A stretch of DNA of 64,000 nt, from contig CM049306.1 of NCBI GenBank assembly GCA_026874595.1, forward strand, positions 107,713,142 through 107,777,141, written 5' to 3'. Positions 32,035-43,900 of the stretch are shown here, one piece after another. The position numbers and the translations under genes were made by a program. Position 1 is the first letter of the stretch; each line of letters opens with the position of its first letter. A model generated the notes under the pieces. That model was not told the origin of the DNA and did no database searches. It was given only the letters and a program-made list of their open reading frames with translations. Origin of the DNA: Sipunculus nudus. Lineage: Eukaryota; Annelida; Sipuncula; Golfingiida; Sipunculidae.

Positions 32035-32125
32035 AGGAGTTGAACCGTGTCACTGATATCGTTTTAATGCCTTCAGCCTCATTCAGTAGACAGTGGCACC
32101 AACAAACCACGGACCTGTCATTTTA
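32035..32125 (+). mobile_element. SINE family 1 tail fragment
   Basis: TCATTCAGTAGACAGTGGCA and CCACGGACCTGTC match the shared tail. No head is visible. Confidence 0.45.
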
Positions 32126-32639
32126 ATATGAAAAGAACATATAAGATTGATATCCTGATTTGTTGTTTACTTGTTTTGTACTTTAATACTCAAGGAGCTG
32201 TGTAATATAATACACTCTACTAAGTTGTATCATAATAATAAGCAAATGAAGAAAGTTTTGTGTATTATTGATACTTTTACAGCTTGTGCTTTGTCATACT
32301 ATAAAATAAATGTGAAAAATATTCATTGTTGTCCCAAGAAACTTTATTAACTGAATGGTATACTTTCTCCTTCGCAACGTACGAACCGCTTAAGTTTCAC
32401 TTGGTAGACAGACACACGTATAAAACGATATTTAAAAAAAGTAGTTCCATCATTTGAGCTTTGTTGTACAGTGTCTCATATTCAAATGCAGTAAATGAAA
32501 CTGACAGACTGATTGTGCCTTTAAGCTCAAACTGATCCTGGTGGAAATACAGAGGAATATCTATTCCCGATGAAAGCTTTCTAGAACTTTACAAGAGGTT
32601 ATTGACTGATTGCATATTTACGAGCCCTATAGCAGAGAC

Positions 32640-33250
32640 TTTATTTTAGGTTTCCAAGGAGATTTTTCATGGACCTCCTTGAATGTTAAGTCAGAAGATG
32701 TTAGAATCAACGGTTACGATTTGTGCCGGACGACTAGACGGCCGGACGGACGACGGAAAGAGTGATCGTTATTGCTCATATGACTTTCAATCAGCTGAGC
32801 TAAAAGCTGTTCGATCTAGAAACGTCTTTGTTAAGGTAAAGGGTGTTCAATGTAGTTTACTTGGACATTTGAAATAAGGTCACTGTAACCTATATTCTAC
32901 AAAATATGTAAAAGAACATGATTTTAGCACCCTAAAAGACAGATTTGCATGACTGGTAACAGTCTGATATGGAAACTTCTAATTTTATCTAGATCTTGTG
33001 AGGTTTCTTTAAAAATTCCTCAGAGACTTGAAATAATGTCACTGTGAACTATATTCAGCCAGCTATTGGAAAGAACATGATTTTAGCACCCTTTAGCTCA
33101 AATGGACGTCATGCTACACATTTCTCAAGGTTCTTTAACAAATATTTTTCAAAAGATCATAACACCGATCATTAATGCATAAGTCACCTGTGTGACAAAT
33201 TCAGCTTCATGGGCCACTTTTTTGACACTGAATATACAGGTAACGAGTTT
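32640..33250. repeat. Diverged dispersed repeat with ~157-bp direct repeats
   Basis: GTCACTGTRAMCTATATTC and AAAGAACATGATTTTAGCAC plus CCCT recur at about 32,880-32,942 and 33,033-33,098. It looks like an old mollusc mid-repetitive element; no protein motif is present. Confidence 0.5.
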
Positions 33251-33599
33251 GTGAAATGGCAAGGCAGGACTTAATGTCTGAGCTGACCATTCATAATATT
33301 TTAATATCATTCATACACTGCTTTTTTACAAGACATGGTTAATGAGCCAGCCTTTCTGCCGGTCGGTAAACAGAAGCCCTACGACCACAGAGCATTCTCT
33401 GTCCTTACATAATGGGTCAATATGAACTATCACAGTAGGGGCTCCCAATTAATCCGGCCACCATTTGTGCTTCTGTACAGAGAACCTTTACAACAATAAA
33501 TAGGAGTGATATCATGGAAAAGGGAATCACCCAGAATTGTCTCCTCAGCTCTACGATAAAAGAGATAATAATAATAAATAATTAAATATATAAATGGTA

Positions 33600-33845
33600 A
33601 TATATATATATATTATATGTATGTACACACACACACATATATAAATATATATGTGTTTATTGTCACACCACTGGGGATGTGAACTTCCAGGTTCTTTTAA
33701 GTCAAAATAACAGTCAGACCAGATATTAACACACCCAAAAAAATACTCTAATACAATCGTAAGATAACAAATAATTATTATAAAATATTTTAACAAATAA
33801 TAGGGTTACTTACAGATCTCCGGGCGGGGGGGGGGGGCGGGCGTG
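33600..33845. repeat. Short AT/CA-rich and poly-G simple repeats
   Basis: AT/CA-rich simple sequence at 33,600-33,655 and a G run at 33,824-33,838. Confidence 0.8.
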
Positions 33846-34954
33846 AACACAAATAAAGCAGTAATCATGGTAGTTCACAGAGTCCATTAATCCTCCTAAC
33901 ACTAATCGTCCTAAAACAGACACAGTTCAAAATGTTCCAGGTCACGTGACCTCTCATGACAAGACGTTCCGCTAGTCTCTGGCGTAATAGTGTACAGGGA
34001 GCACAGTCTAATCCCAGTTTAATACAGATGGACACAAAACACAACTGCTTTTCAATACGATATAACTGTTCATCATCCATAAATTACCATTCGCGTGACG
34101 CACACCGAATGTTCCTGTAGAAACCTGAATCAGCGGCTCTCTCAGCTGTAGTTTACTGGAGCCCTCCAGTAACAGGATACCAAATATACTCACTTTCTAA
34201 CAAAATTCAGCACCTTCACAACTAAGCGACAAGAATTAGTCCCCTTGCATGTTCCTAGAAACACCCACCATCACGAGAATGCCAGTCCTTTGGCATACAA
34301 TACCACTATCTCTGAAGTACTTTACAGTGTATCAACAAGGTGGCCTCCCTCAGACTTAGACTGTCACTACACTGACGTGATACCTCAACTGGACACACAG
34401 AAGATAGCAGACCTGCAGCTTGGACTGCTGAAACTCACTCTGGAGACATATCTTCTGTATAAACATTTTCGCCACGATGTCCGTTGTCAACACACATCAA
34501 ACAAAAGCAGACACGCCCCAGGGATGATTTCGTGGGAAAACTATCCCAATCAAATTCGCATACAAGACGTCGCCTACAAGACACAGTTACTGCGGAGACG
34601 TCACACAAGATTGGACCAACAAGTCTATGCTACATAGAAATGAACATCAAAGGATCCGGCTGGCTTACACCAAAGAACCACTTGTTCATCCTAACTGGGT
34701 GTCTCACGTTAATGGCTAAACATGATACTTCGTAAAATTACAAAACTTAAAAAAAAAACTATTATCTGGTCATACTCCCTATGCCTAAATATACAAAGTC
34801 ACTCTGGTGACATATATACATTCCTGTTTTCGCTCTCGCCACCTAACACCAAAGCTAAAGTTCCTGTATTAATATCATGTATAAGAGCATTTCAGTATCA
34901 CTGAGTAAACCAGTTCTCACAACTTTTCACCACAAGTGGGTAAGGCTACAGCCC

Positions 34955-35420
34955 CGGATTATCTCAGCAGAGCTACGTCTCACCACGGTCCTCCAAGGAC
35001 AGCTACGGATTCCTGTTTTTGTTTGCCGCGCTAGTCCGGGGTGATTCGCAGCTCAGACGGGGCACTGCTGTGGAAGTCCTGGGCTCTGCCGTATTGGTCC
35101 GTCGCTCAGCCGGGGTAGTTTTCATTGTCCCGGCCCTCAAAGGACTGTCACGGCAGTGCCCCGGACTTCCACGGCAGTGGCACGGACACCCACAGCAAAG
35201 CCCCTTCAGAGCTACGGATGAGCCCCGGATTACCCCGGATTACATTCGCCCCGGATCACCACGAATCGCCCCGGCAGTTTTGGACATCCAAAAACCGCCG
35301 GCTCGCCCTCCCGGACCGTCCCGGACCATTCCGGACCATTCGGACAATCCCGGCAGCGCCACTGTTTACACCCCGGATCACCCCGGATCTATCCGTGGCA
35401 ATGCCGTAGCTCTGCTGGGT
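34955..35420. mobile_element. GC-rich inverted-repeat element (CCCCGGAT motif)
   Basis: CAGCAGAGCTACG at 34,965-34,977 is inverted at 35,405-35,417, with a further CCACGG match inside both arms. Between them, CCCCGGATTACCCCGGATTA, CACGGCAGTGCCCCGGACTT and related words repeat. GC content is far above the surroundings. Long open frames on the plus strand (35,019-35,507) reflect the composition. Class unknown; no transposase. Confidence 0.5.
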
Positions 35421-35569
35421 CCTCTATGGGACTTATACTTAATGCTAGATGGACTACACCTAAAGTTAAGCATTACAGCAAGTTACACGTCAGAGTCGCC
35501 AGCCTAATGAATGCATCCAATTGGCAGTCAGGAGACGGGCTTGTGTTCGACGTACGACCGTCCTTAAAG

Positions 35570-35905
35570 GCTTTTTAGCGGACCTGTGAGCTTATGTGGT
35601 GTGGCGTCATGCGTCGTCCATCGTCTATCCATTAACCCATACAATCTAAAAAAAAACCGGCATGAGCTAACACCATCAAACTTCATGCAAAAAATCAGTC
35701 ATCTAAAAAATTCAATCGGATTTTGCTTATTTTTGTTTAAAATTTTCTTCTGCAAAACAGTCCAGCCAAATCATTCAATATTTCACATAAATAATTCCAG
35801 AGACAAGCTCTCTCAAATTAATGCATTGTTCAAATGTTTGGGTTTGATGAATTTTGGCCAATTTACAGGAATTAGAACTTTTGACCAAGTAAGCATACTG
35901 AAATA
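35570..35905. repeat. Probable dispersed-repeat fragment
   Basis: TTTTTAGCGGACCTGTGAGC followed by a GTGGTGTGGCGTCATGCGTC run and repeated CGTC words looks like the edge of a multicopy element. I recognise no coding motif in the open frame that covers it. Confidence 0.35.
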
Positions 35906-36399
35906 ACAATCTCAGAAACGACAGGAGCTAGCATCACCTAGTTTTGTGCAAATGTTGGTCAGATGATCCATATTTGAAATTGCAGTTTTTTTAGGCCACC
36001 TACATCGACCTGTTTTTTTCAAAAACCTCACAGTTTTAGTAAGGATATTTCAATCTGAAGACTGCAGTTGCCTTCTACGGCAAAACTGTTGTTTCAACTT
36101 CTGTAACAGTGCACAAAAATGATTCTTTGGAGGCCTTTGTTAAAGTTACTTGAATGATTGTTGGCAGAATCATTGGACCTTAAACAATAAAAGGGCTACA
36201 TCTTTTGTTATTCTAAACTTGTTGATAAAACAAATCTTAAGGAAATGTCAGTTGAAAAAAAAAGCATTGTAGCCAAAGTCTTTCAATATGTGTAAACAGA
36301 TTTACCTACAAGCCAAGATTAAGTCTGTATCTATTAATAGCTTGGCAGACTGCCAACTATTTCTGATTTAGCAATGGGTCAAAGGTCACCCTGGATCTA

Positions 36400-36515
36400 T
36401 TCATAGCTTTGCAACAGGTCAGGAGTTCACTCAGTGCAGCCAGGTAAAGGTCAAGGGTTCACTTAAAGCAGCCAGGTGCAGGTCAAGAGTCTTTCAGTGC
36501 AGTAGGTGAAGCTAG
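36400..36515. repeat. Short tandem repeat (about 3 units of ~43-46 bp)
   Basis: GTCAGGAGTTCACTCAGTGC, GTCAAGGGTTCACTTAAAGC and GTCAAGAGTCTTTCAGTGC, each linked to AGCCAGGT-like words, follow in tandem. Confidence 0.6.
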
Positions 36516-36599
36516 CAATTCGTTCGGGTTCACTCCGTGTAACTGTCTTTCTCACCTGAGCCTGGTTAGCCAAGTGGACCTGACTCAAGAAAAGTTTGA

Positions 36600-36905
36600 T
36601 GTAATTTCCTGATAGTTTAACCTGTCAATGCATTTTTGATGGCTTTCTCGTTCACACGACTGGTGTCGCCACCTATAATGACTTTTGCATAAAAAATAAA
36701 TCAGCCTGAAATTGTGCATATTTATACATATCGGATAGCTTTGTCGTATACATGACTGGTGGCGCCACCTACAGTGACTTTTCAAAGTGTATGTCCCTAC
36801 TTATTTCTCGGGAGGGGTTTGATGTGTCAGTCTAAATTGCGCATATGTATACATCTCGGATAGCTTTGTCGTATACAATACTGATGGCGCCATCTACAAA
36901 CATTT
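36600..36905. repeat. Third block of the GGTGGCGCCACC repeat superfamily
   Basis: Three short units share CGGATAGCTTTGTCGTATAC, a GGTGGCGCCACCTACAGTGA-like palindrome and GCATATTTATACAT-type words. The motifs and their order match the inner part of the 280-bp cores at 9 kb and 40 kb, but with a shorter period (about 115 bp). Confidence 0.65.
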
Positions 36906-37799
36906 GTGTTGTGTGCATCCATGCCATTATTTCAGTAGTGGTATCTGTGTAACTTGTTCTTGTTTAACATTTTTAGTACTTGCATTGTTCATGTACATGT
37001 TACATATGTATTTAAAAATAATGGTCCAACATTGAAGCATTAAACCTGGTATATATCCCATTGCACAGGTTCGCATTAGGCCTGTAGGCCTTGTTATTTG
37101 TATTTTTGATGATGGCAGTAATTGGGCTAAACGGCAAAAGAGAGATAGCCATATTCGTAGACTGAAAAGGTTCAAACTTCCTGTGAAGAAATGACACTGC
37201 ATGCCACTGTTACCAAAATATTGTAATGTAAGGGTCGAACACATCAGTTAAAACCCTTCAAAATATAATGCTGATATACAGCCTAGATTTCTACATATAC
37301 AACTGCAGGGTTTATAATGAAATTTGGCAGGCTAGTTGACCTTAATGACCCTGGATTAATTTGTGAGACAAATGTCAGCGTTTTGTCCCTCTTTCCACGG
37401 GTAACACCCGTTGATTGAGTTGTTTGTTGATTTAGACTTGTAAAGGATCATTAGAAGAGTGTACATTGAAGTATTGCTTATTCAGACGTAGTTCAGACTG
37501 CTGAACACAACCAAATCCAAATGGTTATGTCAAGTGCACTTCGTCGAATATAAATTGCTCAGGTAAACAATATAAGATTCACGGTTACACACGATCAATA
37601 TAACTACAATATATATCCAATGATGACTACTCTCTATACCCAAAGAAACCCCCACCGCATAAATTTGTTCCCCAGGCAAGAATTAATGGCTGGCTTTAAC
37701 CCACAGATAACGAGAGCAAACGTAGTGTCGCCAAGGTTGAAATGTTTTTTATATATTTTACAATCTAGTGAATGCGGTATTATTGTAGGTCTTCAGGCA
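36906..37799. other. Intergenic DNA upstream of gene B
   Basis: No supportable gene; minus-strand open frames at 36,927-37,244 overlap each other and show no family motif. Confidence 0.45.
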
Positions 37800-37885
37800 A
37801 GCGAAGCTCCCGCTCACAAGTCACGTGACCAAGCCGTAGTGAAGCGTGAGGAGTTGCACTACGCATTCGGCTTGTTGTAATCGTC
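37800..37885 (+). promoter_or_regulatory. Presumed gene B 5' UTR / proximal promoter
   Basis: CGCTCACAAGTCACGTGACC contains a TCACGTGA E-box palindrome. The start context TAATCGTCATGGC is shared with gene C, and ATCGTCATGGC with gene A. Confidence 0.45.
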
Positions 37886-37937
37886 ATGGCAACTTCTGCT
37901 CTCATCCTAGTGACTGTCTCCTTACTCCTGATACAAG
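37886..37937 (+). CDS. Gene B exon 1 (signal peptide)
   Basis: Encodes MATSALILVTVSLLLIQ plus one base; donor GTGAGA, phase 1. Confidence 0.9.
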
Positions 37938-40900
37938 GTGAGAAAGAAATCTAACATGGTCATTGTCTCGTTACGTCAAAGTCTCGTTACGACTGTTGTT
38001 TGGTAGTTCACTGCAACCTCCCATGCATCTGACAAACTGTGCATTACCTTGGAGGAAATATATGACATATATGGTACCACACTTATTAAGAATGATATTA
38101 GCGATATTCAAATGAAAAGTCGTACCTGAGGCGTTATTGTGGTGATTGTAATACAAATGAAGGATTACCATCAAACATGATATCACAACATTAATCAAAA
38201 ATTTATCATTAATCATTAATCGAATTTAATTGTGTTTCTCATTATTTAACTTATAAGACTTGTTAGTACTAATGGTAAGTATGAGGAGAATCACACAGTT
38301 GATTGTAGTTTTATGGATTCAACTTTCACCTGTTATTTTATAATTGGAACCTCCGGTTCAATGTGCAGTCCTACACCAGGTAATTAGCCAGGAAGCATCG
38401 TATTAATGTGGACTGGATTAATAAACAATTGCAAACGTGTGCAGATCTATACAGGTGAAAATTTAAGCAAGCGTATGAACTTCGCAGGTAAAAAAAACAG
38501 TACTTCAAGCTTGTATCGAGAAAATACGATCGCATTTAATACACATATATGTTTGTCCTCCCCCAGTATTTCCCGCGCCTAATATTTACTCACAAATCAC
38601 GACACGTCCTTTGTACATATACGTCTGAAGTATGCTGCCTGGATACGTACATCGGGTATATATCATATATATGTGTAATGTGCGCACGATGCAGAAAATG
38701 TATATTTGTTACTAAGACTGCTCAATAATGGACTGTGCCACCGTTATCCCACGCTGCAACACGCTCATCACCGCGTACCTGGGGAAGAGCGCACACGGGG
38801 TCACATACTAGGACAAGCTGTATAGTGCTTTGCAAGGTGTTTTGTGCACCTCGATTTGTGCCTGAGTAACTTCATTGACCTGACGACGCTGAATCCTGTA
38901 TAGAGCTGTTATATAGACACGAGGCCCACCCAGTGTGTCGAGGACACTGAAATATTTACATGCGTGGTAGTACTGAATGCAAAATCTAGGTTACACTTCT
39001 AGCTGACCGCTTAAACTTCTTACAGGCACAATTAACAAAAATGTAAATATATTCTGCTAGATCAAACCTTAGGATATTTGGAGTATACTTATTTTACAAA
39101 GAAGAACAAACACATTTCTAGATCACAACTGCTCAGGACTATATTCTGTCTTGCTATATATTCATTTAAGAAAATTGAAAAAAAGTATGTGGAATAGTTT
39201 GGGATGAATGGGGCCAGCTCTTCGATTGAGAAGGCTCCCCCCCCCCCCCATCCATCCCGCTGTGCCTGCCAAAGAATGCTTAAGGTTGTGTTTGCAAGAT
39301 AAAACATACGATATATACATAAGATGGTTGTACATATTATAATTTACACGAGTGCTGATTGCATAGTGTTTAATGAAAAAAGAAATATGTGTTTAATAGA
39401 CAGAACGTTATCACAACAGCTTTTTTTCATCATATCGGAAAAAAACTACAGCTACGTCAGAAAACAGACGAGTGGGAGATCTTAATTCTATACCGAGTAT
39501 ACTGATAACACACGTCTGATACTCACGATAAGGCATAGATAATGCGTCTTGTGTCAACACACACTTAACAGTATTATGTATTATGTAAGGGAGCCTTTAA
39601 TCTTACATATCCATACACTATATCTGCTGTGGCGTTGAGCTTCCCTAAGCTCAATGACATGAGTGAAGTTGATCAAGTCAACTCGACTAGAGAGTTCATG
39701 CCCTTAGGAAAACCCCGGGTGTGTTTGACTTTCGACCATCAGTCCGCCCTCCTGCTTGTCTCACAGCCCGTCAACAAAAATCAAACACACATTCGCTCCG
39801 GATGTTCATTTTAAACCTTGTACTCTACTTGACAAACATCACCCATTCTCATGCTAAGATGCATGTACTTTCTGTAACAACATCAAGATTAATCTTGCAT
39901 TATTGTATCCGCCAAAACAGAGTTTTGCGGATACTATGTTTTCAGCTGCACGCCGCCGCCGCCGCCGCCGCGTAGGTTTCCGGAGAACTCCTCCGTAACC
40001 GCTGGGCGGAATTTTACGAAACCCGGGATTATGTTCGGGTCACATGTGAACTGCTGCGCCTCGATTTTGTTTGGACCTCTGACCTTTCCTCTGCGCTCTG
40101 CGTCCGTTTGTGCGTCTGTTTCCACACATAAACCCACATATCTCGGGAACCGTTTGACGGATCAGGAAAATTTTTTTTGCACAAATGTAGCCCTTGGAGA
40201 GCTTTATAACATACGCAAAAAATGGTCCATCTGTTCTTCTGCCTTGGGTTAAAATCACTCATATTTCTGCAGTGACTTGACTAATTCACCTGAAATTTGG
40301 CATGCGTATACATCCTGGATAGCTTTTCTAATTTTGTGACAGGTGGCGCCACCTACATTCACGTTTACGCTGCAGACATCCAAGCTCATATCTCGGGAAC
40401 CGTTTGGCCGATCAGGAAAAGTTTTTTGCACAAATGTAGCCCTTGGAGAGCTTTATAACATACACAAAAAATGGTGGCGTCACCTGCAACCATGTTTGCA
40501 CAGTGTCCATCTGTTCGTCTGGCTTGGGTTAAAATCACTCATATCTCTGCAGTGACTTGACTAATTCACCTGAAATTTGGCATGCGTATACATCCTGGAT
40601 AGCTTTTCTGATTTTGTGACAGGTGGCGCCACCTACATTCACGTTTACGCTGCAGACATCCAAGCTCATATCTCGGGAACCGTTTGACCGATCAGGAAAT
40701 TTTTTTTGCACAAATGTAGCCCTTGGAGAGCTTTATAACATACACAAAAAATGGTGGCGCCACCTGCAACCATGTTTGCACAGTGTCCATCTGTTTGTCT
40801 GCCTTGGGTTAAAATCACTCATATCTCTGCAGTGACTTGACTAATTCACCTGAAATTCGGCATGCGTATACATCCTGGATAGCTTTTCTGATTTTGTGAC

Positions 40901-43900
40901 AGGTGGCGCCACCTACATTCACGTTTACGCTGCAGACATCCAAGCTCATATCTCGGGAACCGTTTGACCGATCAGGAAAATTTTTTTGCACGAATGTAGC
41001 CCTTGGAGAGCTTTAAAACATACGCAAAACTGGTGGCGCCACCTGCAGCCATTTTTGCGAAGCTCCTGTCTGTTTGTCTGCCATGGGATAAAATCACTCA
41101 TATCTCGGCAGTGGTTTGACATATCTGGCTAAAATTTTGCAGGTTTATACATCCCCGACAGCTCTCTTGATTTTATGACAGGTGGAGCCACCTGCATTCT
41201 AGTTTATGCAGCAGACATCCAAGCTCATATCTTGGGAACCGTTTGACCGATTGGGCCAAACTTTTGCATGTGTATAGTTCTCACATAGCTCTTTATCATA
41301 CGCAAGACTGGTGCCGTCACCTGCAACCATTTTTGCTCAGCGTCCATCTGATTGTCTGCCACGGGCTAAAATCACTCATATACATGTAATGGTTTGAATT
41401 ATCTGCCTTAAATTTTGCATATGTATACAACTGGGACGGCTTTCTGGATTTTGTGGTAGGGGGGCAACCTTCATACACAATTTGGCTGCAGACATCCATG
41501 CTAATATGCAACACTTCACTCTATTTCCCCTTGCCACTCAATCCATGCCTCACTTCACCCGTTCCAGTCTGATTTAGGCGGATACACGTAGTCGCTTGTC
41601 GACTACCCGTATTCTAGTTCAATTACGCTACTCTTATCTCATATGTTTAACCATACTAATCGCAATAGTTATGTACTCATAGAGAGCCAAATAAAGATAT
41701 GCAAATTTCTTGAAGTCGATTTACTCGTGTTTAGGCTTTCGGTAAAAGTTCGGTATAGCGATGCTTTCCATAATTCGGTCCTTGGTCAACAAGACAAATC
41801 GGTCATATGAAAGTACTGTTAGATATATCAGTAAGTATAGACACTACGCTATAGCGAGCATTAGTTTGGCCCCTCTCGGGCGTTGTACAACCTTTATATT
41901 GTTGAATTTTAACACGAGCGTCGAGAAAATTTGGGAGTTGTATAAATACTTTAAAAAGATATTCACCCGGTTTTTATTTGAAAATTAAGGTATTTGCAAA
42001 ACCTGGCAAATATATTTGTCCGTAGTTTAAAAAGTAAATCCGCCACCTGGTAGTGCCCTTGAAAGACGTTAACACCGAGTCTGGTTTATTGTTGTTTTTC
42101 TTTGGTCTCAAAGAGCCAACGTTATCTCTAAGATAAGATACAGATTGTCTCAGTATAGCGACAACAAGAAACACAGATTTGATAAAATCACTATCAATTA
42201 TTTACAAAAAAAAACTAAATTAAAATCATCCATTGCTTTAAATCTTCCAACGCAAGGACATAGTGCAAATTTGAAAAAGTCTAACGTTGGTAAAAACTGC
42301 ATATTATAGGGGTTATTTTTTGGCATCATATTCATGACAGTTAGTTTATCTTGCCAGGCTACGATTTGTTTTATAACAAAAGGAAACCAGCCTTTCACTA
42401 ATCTTATTTAATGATAGGTCATTTTATAATGATAGGTCACTGTGTATATGTTGATGAACATGAGCCGGCTTGGTTATTCCGAGACATGGCAACCTAAAGA
42501 TTTGCCGTAATATTTTAAAAGTTCAGAGTAGCGGGACCACGGAGCAATTGTAATATAACCTATTCTATATAATGTGAATGTTATTTCTATCATACATTTT
42601 AAATAATAAGCTGGGTAATTTCATTGTCTCCTTCCCACATGTTGTTTCCGGTGAAGAGGAGGAAAGCGTCAAACCATCTTCCTAGGAACCAGGTGTCTGG
42701 CTCAGTGGTTTTCTTTCTCGGTTTATTACCTGTTAAGCTGCATAATTAGTAATTTAAATATGACCCCATAGGTGCCCCTATTTCATTTGTCCTTGAAGGT
42801 CCTCCACGCATGGCACGCTTTTTGAGGAGGCGCCCCGGGGATTTTCCTGCATTTCGAGCTCACTGGCCGGTTAAGACTATGACCAGAAAGCATACTCTGC
42901 CCGAGCCTGGGGTTTTCGTGCAATACGCGGTCTCTCGGGTGTACTTAAATCCTCATTGACCCCCATAACCATTCCTACACCTCTAAAGGAATTTTACTCC
43001 CTCAAAAGGAAGAATGTTTTTTTTTTTATATTTCAAACGCTAAATAAAGCCCAAATGACTCCGCTTTTAGTGCGAGGGCTTTTCAGTTTGGTCAACAACC
43101 GAAAGAGCAAGGCATGTTGCACGAGCACAGTTTGGCAACTTTTTATAGGTTTACAGGTATGTTGTTAAAAAAAAATTATAAATATCTTTTCATGGATACA
43201 ATATGCACAAATATTTCCTGTTAGGACCCGCAATCTCGAGAGACGTTGAAAACATATAATCAATACATCTTTAAACGGATAGGTGATTATATTAACAAAC
43301 AGATTCTGCAGTCAGAGCCTACAAATCCCTACAACCTATAGAATCTTCTTATCAGTCAAGTGTTTATGTTTAAACTTTTCATATATGAACACTGTCACGC
43401 TACAGAATCCGGTTTCACTTGGCGAGAGGCAGAACAAATACATACGAATGTGTGGCTTCTGTACGGGGACAAAGAAATTATGGTGAATCTTGTTACCTCA
43501 AAAATTTAATGGATTGTTCAGACGATTTTACGCATACCCTCTACAAATTTTAAGCAAAATCTGTTTATAAATTTTTGGGTCAATTTACTATTATAGAGAA
43601 AAAGCATGGAACCACTTTCTTAGCCAATGACTTGCACCGAAAGATGTTAACCGTCTTTTATCTGGGAGCGTTGTCAATTTGCGGCAAGACCTCCTATCAT
43701 GCCTAAGAATATCCTCAACAACTGACAACTTAAAATACTTTCCGTGACGTCCTCTTGGCTTTAATTTATACAAATATCTTTTTTTTCAAACTTTCACTTT
43801 GCTTTAGTCATATGATTTCTTCAAATTATTTTCACAGTACATGGCTTATATATGTATTTGTTATATACATTATATTGTCAGCACTCCAGCAATGATGAAT

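Noticed and set aside
34245-34637. 130-codon plus-strand open frame
   Set aside because: The longest open frame here outside repeats, but no recognisable motif, no splice partner and no signal peptide. It could be a fragment of a repeat; not supported as a gene.
35019-35507. 162-codon open frame rich in Pro and Arg
   Set aside because: Composition effect of the CCCCGGAT-rich inverted-repeat element; an overlapping second frame is also open.
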